DNA from: Conexibacter arvalis
GTDB taxonomy: Bacteria > Actinomycetota > Thermoleophilia > Solirubrobacterales > Solirubrobacteraceae
DNA: 64,000 bases
Direction: 5' to 3'
Assembly: GCF_014199525.1 (NCBI RefSeq)
Contig: NZ_JACHNU010000004.1
Coordinates: 248,001-312,000, forward strand
Each line of letters begins with the position of its first letter. Position 1 is the stretch's first letter. The translations under genes were made by a program, and so were the position numbers. The notes beneath the pieces are model-generated. The model was not told where the DNA came from. It worked only from the letters and a program-made list of their open reading frames with translations, and did no database searches. Below, piece after piece: positions 17,822 to 25,708 of the stretch.

Positions 17822-19276
17822 GTGAACGGCGCGCCCGGACGGACACATGACGGCAGAGCGGCCGCCGACGGCGACTTCGCCGCGCGCTACCGCCGCGCCT
17901 TCCTGGTCTACCTCGCCTCCGGCGACGACGTCGACGTCGCCCCCGCCTACGAGTTGAGCCGCGACGCGGTCGGCGGCCGCCTCAGCCTGCTGGAGCTGGC
18001 CGAGGCCCACCGCGACGCCGTCGCCGAGGGGGTCGTGCCCGAGCGCGACCCGGCCCGCCGGGCCCAGCTCGCGGAGCGTGCCGCCGACTTTCTGCGCGAG
18101 AGCCTGGCGACCTTCGAGATCGCCCATCGCGGCTACCTGGAGGTGCAGGAGGTCGCGCGGCTGGAGCACGAGCACGCGCGCCAGCTGCAGACCGTCGCCG
18201 AGGTCTCGGTCGCGCTCAACGCCGCGCTGCCGGTCGCCGACGTGATCGAGCTGGTCACGGCCGAGGCGCGCAACGTGCTCGGCGGCCGCTCGGCCCGCGC
18301 CCACCTCGAGCTGCCGGGGATGCACCCGCGGCGCACGCTGACGGCGACCTCCGGCGAGGCGCCCCCGGAGGGCGAGCGGGCCGCCGGCGCGCTGCGCGCC
18401 AGCCTCACCGGCCGCCGCGGCCTCGTCGTCGGCGAGATCGAGGTCTTCGGCGTCGACGAGGACGACGCCGGCGCCGAGGCGATCCTCGTCCAGCTGGCGC
18501 AGGTCGCCTCGGCCGCGATCGGCAACGCCCAGATCTACGGGCTCGAGCGCGAGATCGCCGAGACGCTGCAGGCGAGCCTGCTGCCCCAGCAGCTGCCGCG
18601 GATCGAGGGGCTCGACGTCGACGCGCGCTATTCGCCGGCCGGCGACGGGATGGTCGTCGGCGGCGACTTCTACGACGTCTTCCGCACGAACGGGACGGCG
18701 TGGGGCCTGGCGATCGGCGACGTCTGCGGCAAGGGTCCGCACGCCGCCGCGCTGACCGCGCTGGTGCGCTACACGCTGCGCGCCGCCGCCCTGTGGGAGC
18801 GGCGGCCCGAGCGCGTGATGGCGATGCTCAACGAGGCGATCCTCGACCAGCGCTCCGACCACCGCTTCTGCACGGCGCTGTTCGGCCAGCTGCACCTGCT
18901 CGCGGGCGGCGGCGCGCGCGTCGACTTCGTCACCGCCGGCCACCCGCTGCCGCTCGTGCGCCGCGCCGGCGGCGCGGTCGAGACGGTCGGCACCCACTCG
19001 ACCGTGCTCGGCGTCGTGCCCGACCCGGAGCTGCACGCCGACTCGCTGCTGCTCGCCCCGGGCGATCTGCTGCTGCTCTACACCGACGGCGTCACCGAGG
19101 TCCGCCGCCGCGGCCGCGAGGTCTTCGGCGTCGAGCAGCTGCGAGCGCTGCTGAGCGAGATCGGCGGCCTCTCGGCCGCGAAGACGGTCGAGCGGGTCGA
19201 GGATGCCGTGCTCAACGCCTCCGGCGGGCCGCCGCGCGACGACATCGCGGTCGTCGCCGTGAGGATTCCCGCCTGA
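17822..19276 (+). CDS. RsbU-like PP2C phosphatase with N-terminal RsbU_N and GAF-like domains
   Basis: 484-residue phosphatase at the head of the stressosome operon. The N-terminal ~90 residues (AARYRRAFLVYLASGDDVDV, LSLLELAEAHRDAV) look like the RsbU N-terminal domain that binds RsbT. A degenerate GAF-like middle (TVAEVSVALNAALPVADVIE, QVASAAIGNAQIYGLE) follows. The PP2C domain comes last (MVVGGDFYDVF, IGDVCGKGPHAAALT, LLLYTDGVTEVRRRG, RDDIAVVAVR). It is expected to dephosphorylate an RsbV-type STAS protein once activated by RsbT. The start is GTG at 17822. The next gene begins 45 bases after its stop. Confidence 0.87.
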   Translation: MNGAPGRTHDGRAAADGDFAARYRRAFLVYLASGDDVDVAPAYELSRDAVGGRLSLLELAEAHRDAVAEGVVPERDPARRAQLAERAADFLRESLATFEIAHRGYLEVQEVARLEHEHARQLQTVAEVSVALNAALPVADVIELVTAEARNVLGGRSARAHLELPGMHPRRTLTATSGEAPPEGERAAGALRASLTGRRGLVVGEIEVFGVDEDDAGAEAILVQLAQVASAAIGNAQIYGLEREIAETLQASLLPQQLPRIEGLDVDARYSPAGDGMVVGGDFYDVFRTNGTAWGLAIGDVCGKGPHAAALTALVRYTLRAAALWERRPERVMAMLNEAILDQRSDHRFCTALFGQLHLLAGGGARVDFVTAGHPLPLVRRAGGAVETVGTHSTVLGVVPDPELHADSLLLAPGDLLLLYTDGVTEVRRRGREVFGVEQLRALLSEIGGLSAAKTVERVEDAVLNASGGPPRDDIAVVAVRIPA

Positions 19277-19321
19277 CGGGGGAAGATCGACCGCGGCGGC
19301 CCTACGAGACCTGGAGTGGCA

Positions 19322-20248
19322 ATGGCAGAACGCAGGAGAGCGACGCGGAGACGGGCGCGACCGGTGGTCGTCCCGTCGGAGGGACCGACCGGCGAGTCGA
19401 ACGCGTCGCTGCTGCGTGAGCTGGTCGCGCACCTGCGGCGCAACCGCACGCAGCTGCGCGAGACGTGGGCGCGGCGGATCACCGACGCGCAGCTGCTGAC
19501 GGCGATGACCGCGGAGGAGATCTTCGCCGAGGCGACCTCCGTCTACGACAACTACATCGAGGTGCTCGAGACCGGCTCGGTCGAGGCGCTGCAGGACTAC
19601 GCCCGCAACCTCTCCGAGCGGATCATCCCGCGCGGCGTCGAGACCGACGAGGTGCTCGGCATCGTGCTGCTGCTGCGCGACGTGCTCGCCCGCTCGCTGT
19701 TCGAGAAGTACCAGTCCGACTTCGACCTGCTCAACCGCGTGCTCGACGCCTACGAGCCGGCCGCCAACCGCATCGCGAACACGGTCGGCGTCTCGTTCGT
19801 GCAGGAGCGCGAGCGGATCATCCGCCAGCAGCAGGAGGCGATCCGCGACCTCTCCACGCCGGTCCTGCAGGTGCGCGAGCGGCTGCTGATCCTGCCGATC
19901 ATCGGCGCGATCGACTCGCAGCGGGCGCGGCAGCTGACCGAGCAGCTGCTGCGCGGGATCCGCACCAACCGCGCGAAGGTCGTCGTGATCGACATCACCG
20001 GCGTGCCGACGATCGACCAGACGGTCGCCAACCACATCGTCCAGACGGTCGAGGCGTCGCGGCTGATGGGCGCCAGCGTCATCATCACCGGCCTCTCGGC
20101 CGAGATCGCGCAGACGCTCGTGACGATCGGCGTCGACCTCTCGAAGGTCAACGCGGTCGGCGACCTCCAGGGCGGCATCGAGGAGGCCGAGCGGCTGCTC
20201 GGCTACGAGGTGACGGTCCGTTCGGAGGACGCGGCGCGGCACACCTGA
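19322..20248 (+). CDS. RsbR-type stressosome scaffold (sensor domain + STAS)
   Basis: 308-residue co-antagonist. The N-terminal half is an all-helical, globin-like sensor region (LLRELVAHLRRNRTQLRETW, LEKYQSDF-like residues). The C-terminal STAS domain (about 190-300) follows the typical IRDLSTPVLQVRERLLILP and has VVVIDITGVPTIDQTVANHI and SAEIAQTLVTIGVDLSKV, matching Bacillus RsbR closely in pattern. RsbR and RsbS form the stressosome shell that sequesters RsbT. Ribosome site GGAG, 5 bases before the ATG at 19322. The stop overlaps the next start (TGATG). Confidence 0.93.
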   Translation: MAERRRATRRRARPVVVPSEGPTGESNASLLRELVAHLRRNRTQLRETWARRITDAQLLTAMTAEEIFAEATSVYDNYIEVLETGSVEALQDYARNLSERIIPRGVETDEVLGIVLLLRDVLARSLFEKYQSDFDLLNRVLDAYEPAANRIANTVGVSFVQERERIIRQQQEAIRDLSTPVLQVRERLLILPIIGAIDSQRARQLTEQLLRGIRTNRAKVVVIDITGVPTIDQTVANHIVQTVEASRLMGASVIITGLSAEIAQTLVTIGVDLSKVNAVGDLQGGIEEAERLLGYEVTVRSEDAARHT

Positions 20249-20628
20249 TGTCGGTTCCGATCCTCAAGCAGGGCAAGGTCCTGATCGCCTCGATCCAGAC
20301 GGCGTTGACCGACACCGACATGCTGCGGCTGCAGGACGAGCTGATGGCGCAGATCGGCCGCTCGCGCTCGCGCGGGGTCGTCGTCGACGTGACCGCGCTC
20401 GACGTGATGGATTCGTTCGTCTCGCGCTCGCTCAGAGGGATCGCGCACATGACGCGGCTGCGCGGCGCCGAGACCGTCATCGTCGGGATCCAGCCCGAGG
20501 TCGCCTTCGCGATGGTCCAGCTCGGGATCTCGATGGAGGACGTCCACACTGCCCTCGACCTCGAGGAGGGCCTCGCCCTGCTCGAGTCCCTCGGCGGGGA
20601 GGCCGAGCGCGGTGGCGGCGGCGGCTGA
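20248..20628 (+). CDS. rsbS: RsbS-type stressosome STAS protein
   Basis: 126-residue single STAS domain, MSVPILKQGKVLIASIQTAL at the start. VVVDVTALDVMDSFVSRSLR carries the Ser (residue 56) that aligns with the RsbT-phosphorylated Ser of Bacillus RsbS. AETVIVGIQPEVAFAMVQLG and a Gly/Glu-rich tail follow. It forms the stressosome core with RsbR and binds RsbT. The start overlaps the RsbR stop by one base, and the end overlaps the RsbT gene by 17 bases. Confidence 0.94.
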   Translation: MSVPILKQGKVLIASIQTALTDTDMLRLQDELMAQIGRSRSRGVVVDVTALDVMDSFVSRSLRGIAHMTRLRGAETVIVGIQPEVAFAMVQLGISMEDVHTALDLEEGLALLESLGGEAERGGGGG

Positions 20629-21022
20629 GGTGCGCGTCGAGATCGCCTCCGACGCGGACGTCGTCGCGGCGCGGCAGGCCGGCCGGCGGCTCGCGGAGGC
20701 GCTCGGGCTGGGCACGACCGACCTGACGCTGGTCGCGACGGCGATCTCCGAGATCGCCCGCAACATAACGGCGTACGCCGGCAGCGGCGAGATCGTCGTG
20801 CGGCCGGTCGAGCTGAACGGCGCACACGGGCTCGAGGTCGTGGCGCGCGACGCCGGCCCGGGGATCGCCGACGTCGAGCGTGCGCTCCAGGACGGCTACA
20901 CGACCGGCGGCGGGCTGGGGCTCGGCCTGCCGGGCGCGCGCCGCCTGATGGACGAGTTCGAGATCGTCTCCCAGCCGGGCGTCGGGACGACGGTGACGAT
21001 GACGAAGTGGGTGAGCACCTGA
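20612..21022 (+). CDS. rsbT: RsbT-type serine/threonine kinase
   Basis: 136-residue GHKL kinase. VRVEIASDADVVAARQAGRR is the start of the fold; the N-box is TAISEIARNITAYAG, G1 is VARDAGPGIAD, and G2 is TGGGLGLGLPGARRLMDEF. In the known pathway it phosphorylates RsbS and RsbR under stress, leaves the stressosome and activates RsbU. The GTG start at 20612 follows GGGGAGG by about 8 bases; GTG at 20630 is an alternative. It overlaps both neighbours, showing tight coupling. Confidence 0.93.
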   Translation: MAAAAEVRVEIASDADVVAARQAGRRLAEALGLGTTDLTLVATAISEIARNITAYAGSGEIVVRPVELNGAHGLEVVARDAGPGIADVERALQDGYTTGGGLGLGLPGARRLMDEFEIVSQPGVGTTVTMTKWVST

Positions 21023-21642
21023 CGGCCGACTTCTCCGCACCGCTCCACCCGCGCGTCACCGTCGCCTCCGCGAGCGGCTCGGCCCCCGGCGAGCCGCGCA
21101 ACGGCGACGTCGCGGTCGCGCTGCGGTGCTCGCGCGGGGTCCTGCTCGGCGCGATCGACGGCCTCGGCCACGGCGAGGCCGCCGCGGCCGCCGCCGAGCT
21201 GGCCGCCGCGATCCTCGTCGACCATCCCGACGAGCCGCTCTCCCAGCTGGTCGAGCGCTGCCACGAGGCGCTCGGCGAGACGCGCGGCGCCGCGCTGACG
21301 GTCGCCCGCATCGACGCCGAGGCGGGGACGCTCACCTGGCTCGCGATCGGCAACGTCGCCGGCGTCGTGCTGCCGGAGGGCGGCGTCGGCCCGCGCGCGG
21401 CGGCGCTGCAGCTGGCCGGCGTCGTCGGCGCGCAGCTGCCCCCGCAGCTCGTCCCGATCGCGCTGCCGCTGGCGCCCGGCGACGCGCTGCTGCTGAGCAC
21501 CGACGGCGTCGACCGGACCGTCGCCGACGGCCTGCGCGTGCGCGGCGCGCTCGGCCCGCTCGCCGACGGCCTGCTGCACCGCCACCGCCGCGGCGAGGAC
21601 GACGCGCTCGTGCTGCTCGCGCGCTACGAGTCGGCGGGCTGA
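21007..21642 (+). CDS. rsbX: RsbX-type PP2C phosphatase
   Basis: 211-residue compact PP2C domain without sensor region. NGDVAVALRCSRGVLLGAIDGLGHGEAAA, read as adjoining pieces, gives the metal site Asp and the GLGHG turn. LTWLAIGNVAGVVL and ALLLSTDGVDRTVADG follow, and GEDDALVLLARYES closes the fold. In Bacillus, RsbX dephosphorylates RsbS/RsbR and resets the stressosome. GTG start at 21007 overlaps rsbT by 16 bases. Last gene of the operon; a hairpin follows the stop. Confidence 0.9.
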   Translation: MGEHLTADFSAPLHPRVTVASASGSAPGEPRNGDVAVALRCSRGVLLGAIDGLGHGEAAAAAAELAAAILVDHPDEPLSQLVERCHEALGETRGAALTVARIDAEAGTLTWLAIGNVAGVVLPEGGVGPRAAALQLAGVVGAQLPPQLVPIALPLAPGDALLLSTDGVDRTVADGLRVRGALGPLADGLLHRHRRGEDDALVLLARYESAG

Positions 21643-21644
21643 GC

Positions 21645-21664
21645 GCGGGCGGTGCCGCGCCCGC
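21645..21664 (+). terminator. Hairpin after the stressosome operon
   Basis: GCGGGCG and CGCCCGC flank a 6-base loop three bases after the rsbX stop. It is the only candidate terminator for the operon. Confidence 0.4.
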
Positions 21665-21731
21665 CGCGCCGCTCGCCCCACCGCGCCGCTCGCCCCCACC
21701 GCGCCCCTCCTGCCGCTCTATAGTGAGTTAG

Positions 21732-22376
21732 ATGCAACTCGAACTCTGGATGGACGTCGTCTGCCCCTGGTGCTACGTCGGCAAGCGGCGGCTCGACGCC
21801 GCGCTGGAGCGGTTCGACGCCCGCGACGAGGTGACGCTGACGCTGCGCAGCTTCGAGCTCGACCCCTCCGCCCCGGCCGTCCGCGAGGGCAGCCACGCGG
21901 AGATGCTCGCCGCCAAGTACGGCGGAACCGTCGAGGAGGCGCGCGCGAGACTGGCGCAGATGACCGAGCTCGGCCGCGCCGACGGCATCGCCTTCGACTT
22001 CGAGATCGCCAGACAGGGCAACAGCTTCGACGCCCACCGCCTGATCCACCTCGCCACGTCCGAGGGGCTCGCCGGACCGGTCACGGAGCGGTTGCTGCGC
22101 GGCTACTTCGGCGAGGGCCTCCCGATCGGCGACCGCGAGGCGCTGCTCGACGCCGCCGCCGAGGCCGGCCTCGAACGCGACGCCGCCGCCGCGGCGCTCG
22201 CCGGCGACGCCTTCGCCGACGCCGTCCGCGCCGACGAGGCGCAGGCGCAGCGGTACGGGATCCGCGGCGTCCCCTTCCTCGTGCTCGACGGCCGCTACGG
22301 CCTCTCCGGCGCGCAGCCGGCCGACGCCTACCTGCAGGCGCTGCAGCAGGCGTGGGACGAGCGCCCCGCCGCCTGA
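21732..22376 (+). CDS. DsbA family oxidoreductase, FrnE-like
   Basis: 214-residue cytoplasmic thioredoxin-fold protein with an inserted helical domain. The N-terminal MDVVCPWCYVGKRRLDAAL holds the CPWC active site. SFELDPSAPAVREGSH, DFEIARQGNSFDAHRLIHLA and GVPFLVLDGRYGLSGAQP (with the cis-Pro loop) match the FrnE/2-hydroxychromene isomerase-like subgroup. No signal peptide is present, so it acts in the cytoplasm, probably as a disulfide isomerase or oxidoreductase. Several arginines are AGA (MARLAQ, IARQGN regions). Confidence 0.9.
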   Translation: MQLELWMDVVCPWCYVGKRRLDAALERFDARDEVTLTLRSFELDPSAPAVREGSHAEMLAAKYGGTVEEARARLAQMTELGRADGIAFDFEIARQGNSFDAHRLIHLATSEGLAGPVTERLLRGYFGEGLPIGDREALLDAAAEAGLERDAAAAALAGDAFADAVRADEAQAQRYGIRGVPFLVLDGRYGLSGAQPADAYLQALQQAWDERPAA

Positions 22377-22380
22377 GCGT

Positions 22381-22413
22381 CGCCCCGGCCGCCCGCGGCG
22401 CCCGGCCGGGGCG
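22381..22413 (+). terminator. Hairpin after the FrnE-like gene
   Basis: Perfect 11-base arms (22381-22391 and 22403-22413) just past the stop codon, followed by no U-run. Confidence 0.5.
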
Positions 22414-22494
22414 CCGCTCACCGTGACCGTCACCGCAGGCGACGCGAGCTGCGAAGATGCCGTCCGTCACCGTCAGCTTCCAGGGGAGGAAGTG

Positions 22495-22950
22495 ATGCGT
22501 CTGTGGAGGAGTGCGGTCGTGGTGCTCGCCATGGCGTCGGTGCCGGCGTTCGCGGCCGGCACGGCCCATGCCGTCGACGTGCGCTGCGGCGCGATCGGGA
22601 GAACGGCCGTCTACAGAGTCGAGGGCGAGGCCGTCCGCTGCCCGGAGGCGCGTCGGATCGCGACCCTGCACGCCCGCTCCAACGCGCGCAGAGCCGCCTG
22701 CGCCTTCCGCAACACGCTGTGCAGGGTGAGACGGTACATCTGCACCTACCGGGTCGGGATGGCGCCGCGGCCGAAGGACGCGTTCGTGCTCTGCCAGCAG
22801 CCGCGCGGGCCGAAGAAGATCCAGTTCCGCTACGACGCGCGCAAGATCAGGGTCCCGGCTCGCAGAGGGAGAGTGCGCCCCGAGCCCGCGCCCGATCCGC
22901 CGCTGCCGCAGGAGCCGGCGCCCGCGCCGCAGGAGCCGCCGGCCGCGTAG
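22495..22950 (+). CDS. Secreted hypothetical protein with Cys-rich core and Pro-rich tail
   Basis: 151-residue exported protein of unknown function. The start at 22495 follows AGGGGAGGA by 4 bases. The signal peptide MRLWRSAVVVLAMASVPAFA probably cleaves near AHA-VDV. The mature part has six cysteines (VRCGAIG, RCPEARR, ACAFRNTLC, YICTYRVG, FVLCQQP), enough for three disulfides, and ends in a proline/glutamate-rich tail (DPPLPQEPAPAPQEPPA). Arginines in the core are mostly AGA or AGG. I do not recognise the family. Confidence 0.75.
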   Translation: MRLWRSAVVVLAMASVPAFAAGTAHAVDVRCGAIGRTAVYRVEGEAVRCPEARRIATLHARSNARRAACAFRNTLCRVRRYICTYRVGMAPRPKDAFVLCQQPRGPKKIQFRYDARKIRVPARRGRVRPEPAPDPPLPQEPAPAPQEPPAA

Positions 22951-22993
22951 CCCTCCGCATGGCCGGCGCGGCGCGCGGGTAGATGCGCGGGAG

Positions 22994-23869
22994 ATGGCAC
23001 GCGAACCGAGCCAGGCCCCGGCGGAGCAGCCAGCCGCCGACGACACGGTCGACGCCCTGCAGCTGTTCCTGCGCCGGGCCAGCCGCTACCCGCTGCTGAC
23101 GCCCGCGCAGGAGCTGGCGCTGTCGCGGCGGATCGAGCGCGGCGACCTCGCCGCCAAGGAGCAGCTCGTCAACCACAACCTGCGGCTGGTCGTGTCGATC
23201 GCCCGCCGCTTCCAGGGCGTGAGCGAGCTGACGCTGCTCGACCTCGTGCAGGAGGGCGTCGTCGGGCTGATCCGCGCGGCGGAGAAGTTCGACTGGCGCA
23301 AGGGCTTCCGCTTCTCGACCTACGCGACGCTGTGGATCCGGCAGGCGATCCAGCGCGGCATGGCGACCCACGGCCGCACCATCCGGCTGCCGGTCAACGT
23401 CGCCCAGCGCGAGCGCAAGGTCCTCGCCGCCGCGCGCCGGCTGGAGGCGCGGCTCGGCCGCCAGCCGACCGCCGAGGAGATCGCCGAGGCCGCCGCGCTG
23501 CCGGTCGACCAGGTCACCGAGCTGCGCGCCGCCGCGCGCGCCGCGACCAGCCTCGACCAGCTCGTCGCGGCCGACAGCGACACGTCGCTCGGCGAGCTGC
23601 TCGCGAGCGACGAGCCGGCCGTCGAGGAGCAGGTCGAGACGCGGTTGAGGCGCGAGACCGTGCGGCGGACGATCGACGGCCTCCCCTCGCCCGAGCGCGA
23701 CGTGATCAAGCTGCGCTTCGGCCTCGCCGCCGACCGCACCCCGCTGCCGCACGCGCAGATCGGCCAGCGGCTCGCGCTCGGGACGGCCCAGGTGCGGGCG
23801 ATCGAGCGCGAGGCGCTCGCACTGCTGGCGACCCGCGCCGAGCTCGCCGCGCTCGCCGACGCCGCGTAG
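22994..23869 (+). CDS. RNA polymerase sigma factor, RpoD/HrdB-like group 2
   Basis: 291-residue sigma-70 protein lacking the long region 1.1. Region 1.2 is LQLFLRRASRYPLLTPAQE. Region 2 is LVNHNLRLVVSIARRFQG, LTLLDLVQEGVVGLIRAAEK, then FRFSTYATLWIRQAIQRGM. Region 3 has RTIRLPVNVAQRERKVLAA. Region 4 is LPSPERDVIKLRFGLAAD with the HTH ending LGTAQVRAIEREALALL. It should recognise promoters similar to housekeeping ones. A downstream region of about 230 bases is largely featureless apart from a short AT-richer stretch. Confidence 0.9.
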   Translation: MAREPSQAPAEQPAADDTVDALQLFLRRASRYPLLTPAQELALSRRIERGDLAAKEQLVNHNLRLVVSIARRFQGVSELTLLDLVQEGVVGLIRAAEKFDWRKGFRFSTYATLWIRQAIQRGMATHGRTIRLPVNVAQRERKVLAAARRLEARLGRQPTAEEIAEAAALPVDQVTELRAAARAATSLDQLVAADSDTSLGELLASDEPAVEEQVETRLRRETVRRTIDGLPSPERDVIKLRFGLAADRTPLPHAQIGQRLALGTAQVRAIEREALALLATRAELAALADAA

Positions 23870-24100
23870 CGGCCCGCGCTCGCGCCGCGCCCCTCGCCTT
23901 CCTGCACCGCGCCGCCCGCTCCGCGCCTCGCTCGCTCCGGGCCCTCCGCCCACGCTTCCCCCCACCTCCACCGCAACACCTCTGTGTTGTTGAATTACCG
24001 GACGCCGGCAGAACGGGGCGTCAATTCACATACAGCGCTGTTCTTTTCAACCAGAAGCGGCTGTAGACCATGCGCTCGCGGCCTGAAAGCTTTCTCGGCC

Positions 24101-24385
24101 ATGGGCGCTGTCATCCAATCGAGCGAACATGAGCGGCTGGGTCGGACGGTCAAGGAGCTGCGGATCCGGCGCGGTCTATCGCAGGAGCTGCTCGGCTTCC
24201 GCAGCGGGCTGCACCGCAACTACGTCGGCGCGATCGAGCGCGGCGAGATCAACCCCACCTTCAAGGTGCTGATGAAGCTGGCGCGCGGGCTCGACTTCGA
24301 GCTGTCGGAGATCATGGAGCTGTGGGAGGAGCGGTCGAGCGATCCACCGCCCAGACGGCGCCCGCGGAGACGGCCGCAGAAGTGA
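24101..24385 (+). CDS. XRE-family HTH transcriptional regulator
   Basis: 94-residue DNA-binding protein. The helix-turn-helix is LGRTVKELRIRRGLSQELLG, followed by GLHRNYVGAIERGEINPTFK, a classic Cro/cI-type domain with SGLHRNYV as recognition helix. A short basic, Pro/Arg-rich tail follows. The ATG at 24101 was chosen because the frame upstream of it has no similarity to the fold. The 120 bases before the gene are richer in A and T than the rest of the window and include a CAACAC/GTGTTG hairpin at 23974-23989. Confidence 0.85.
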   Translation: MGAVIQSSEHERLGRTVKELRIRRGLSQELLGFRSGLHRNYVGAIERGEINPTFKVLMKLARGLDFELSEIMELWEERSSDPPPRRRPRRRPQK

Positions 24386-24395
24386 GTCCATCTCG

Positions 24396-24422
24396 GGTTT
24401 CCCGCCCGCCGGGAGCAGGTAC
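24396..24422 (+). promoter_or_regulatory. Possible SigF-type promoter of the baeRF gene
   Basis: GGTTTC at 24396-24401, 15 bases, AGGTAC at 24417-24422. The -35 matches the mycobacterial SigF consensus exactly; the -10 has one weak position. Confidence 0.35.
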
Positions 24423-24456
24423 TGACGGGGAAGAAGGTGATCAGAGGAGGACATCC

Positions 24457-25599
24457 GTGCAGGTCAACGACCTCGACCGGGAACGGTTGCGCCGGCTCGC
24501 CGAGCTCCGACCGCGAAACGGCCACAAGGTGCTCAGCGTCTACATGGATCTCGATCCCGCGTCGTTCGGCACGCAGCCGGCCCGCGCGGCGCAGGTCTCG
24601 TCGCTGGTCGACGCGGCCGAGCGCCGGATCCGCGCCGCCGAGCTCGACCACGACGCCCGCTGCGCGCTGAAGCAGGACCTCGAGCGCGTGCGCGGCGCGC
24701 TGCGGGACGGCGACTCGACGAAGGGAGCCCACGCGCTCGCTGTCTTCGCGTCGCAGCCGAGCGACCTGTTCGAGGTGCTGCGACTGCCTGACGCGGTGCC
24801 GCAGACGGTCGTCCTCAACGACACGCCGTGGCTCGACCCGCTCGTCGGCCGCAGCCGCACGCGGCGCTGCGTCGCGCTGCTCAGCCGCCGCACGCTGCGG
24901 CTGCTCGCCGACGGACCGGACGGCGGCATGCACGAGGTCGCGGCCGTCGCCGACGCGGTCCCCAGCCAGCACGACAAGGGCGGTCTCTCCCAGGCCAACT
25001 ACGAGCGCAGCATCGAGGAGGAGGTCCGCAAGCACCTCGAGCACTCCGCCGCGATGCTGTTCGAGCAGTTCCGCCGCGCGCCGTTCGACCAGCTCGCGGT
25101 CGGCACGAGCGCGGAGCTGTGGCCCGACTTCGAGCGGATGCTCCACGACTACGTGTGCAAGCGGACGCTCGGCCGCTTCGACGTCGACGTCGAGCACGTC
25201 AACGTCGAGCAGGCGGTCGCCGCGGCGAGACCGCTGTTCGACGCGGCCGCGACGCGCGAGCTGGAGGGCCGCCTGCAGCGGCTCCAGCAGGCGCTCGCGC
25301 AGGGCGAGCGGGCCGCCGGTGGGCTGCCGGCCGTGCTGGAGGCGCTCAGCGAGCGGCGGGTCGAGCTGCTGCTCTACGAGGCCGGCTTCAGCTCCCCCGG
25401 CTACGTCTGCCCGCAGTCGGGCTGGCTCGGCGTCGGCCCCGACGCCTGCCCGTCCGGCGAGGACAGCGCCCAGGCGCGCGACAACATCCTCGACGACGCG
25501 ATCGCCGCCGCGATCGTCCAGCGCGCGGAGGTCTGCGCGCTGGTCGACCGACCGGAGCTCGGCCCGCACGGCGGCATCGCCGCGCTCCTGCGCTTCTGA
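24457..25599 (+). CDS. baeRF family protein (archaeo-eukaryotic release factor-like)
   Basis: 380-residue protein of the bacterial eRF1-like (baeRF) group. The N-terminal domain has VLSVYMDLDPASFGTQPAR. The middle has the release-factor-like loop SQHDKGGLSQANYER followed by long helices (EEEVRKHLEHSAAMLFEQF). The C-terminal eRF1 domain-3 fold ends VCALVDRPELGPHGGIAALL. CPQSG and CPSGED could form a metal knuckle. GTG start at 24457 lies 6 bases after AGAGGAGGA. Homologs are linked to ribosome rescue or hibernation; no canonical GGQ is present, only GGLSQ. Confidence 0.8.
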   Translation: MQVNDLDRERLRRLAELRPRNGHKVLSVYMDLDPASFGTQPARAAQVSSLVDAAERRIRAAELDHDARCALKQDLERVRGALRDGDSTKGAHALAVFASQPSDLFEVLRLPDAVPQTVVLNDTPWLDPLVGRSRTRRCVALLSRRTLRLLADGPDGGMHEVAAVADAVPSQHDKGGLSQANYERSIEEEVRKHLEHSAAMLFEQFRRAPFDQLAVGTSAELWPDFERMLHDYVCKRTLGRFDVDVEHVNVEQAVAAARPLFDAAATRELEGRLQRLQQALAQGERAAGGLPAVLEALSERRVELLLYEAGFSSPGYVCPQSGWLGVGPDACPSGEDSAQARDNILDDAIAAAIVQRAEVCALVDRPELGPHGGIAALLRF

Positions 25600-25623
25600 G
25601 CAGCCGCCCCCACCCCGCCCACC

Positions 25624-25678
25624 CCGGAGGAGTGGCGTTCCGGGGGTGCATATCACCCCGAGAACGCCACTCCTCCGG
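25624..25678. terminator. Long bidirectional palindromic terminator
   Basis: Perfect 17-base arms (25624-25640 and 25662-25678) with an inner GGGGTG/CACCCC stem around CATAT. It lies between the convergent baeRF and sigma factor genes, so it probably ends transcription from both sides. Confidence 0.7.
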
Positions 25679-25708
25679 CCGGCGGGAGCGGGCGGGCCGC
25701 GCGGGACG

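Noticed and set aside
20148-21500. Minus-strand frame opposite rsbS-rsbT-rsbX
   Set aside because: Ser/Arg/Ala-rich translation without any motif; the plus-strand genes are clear family members.
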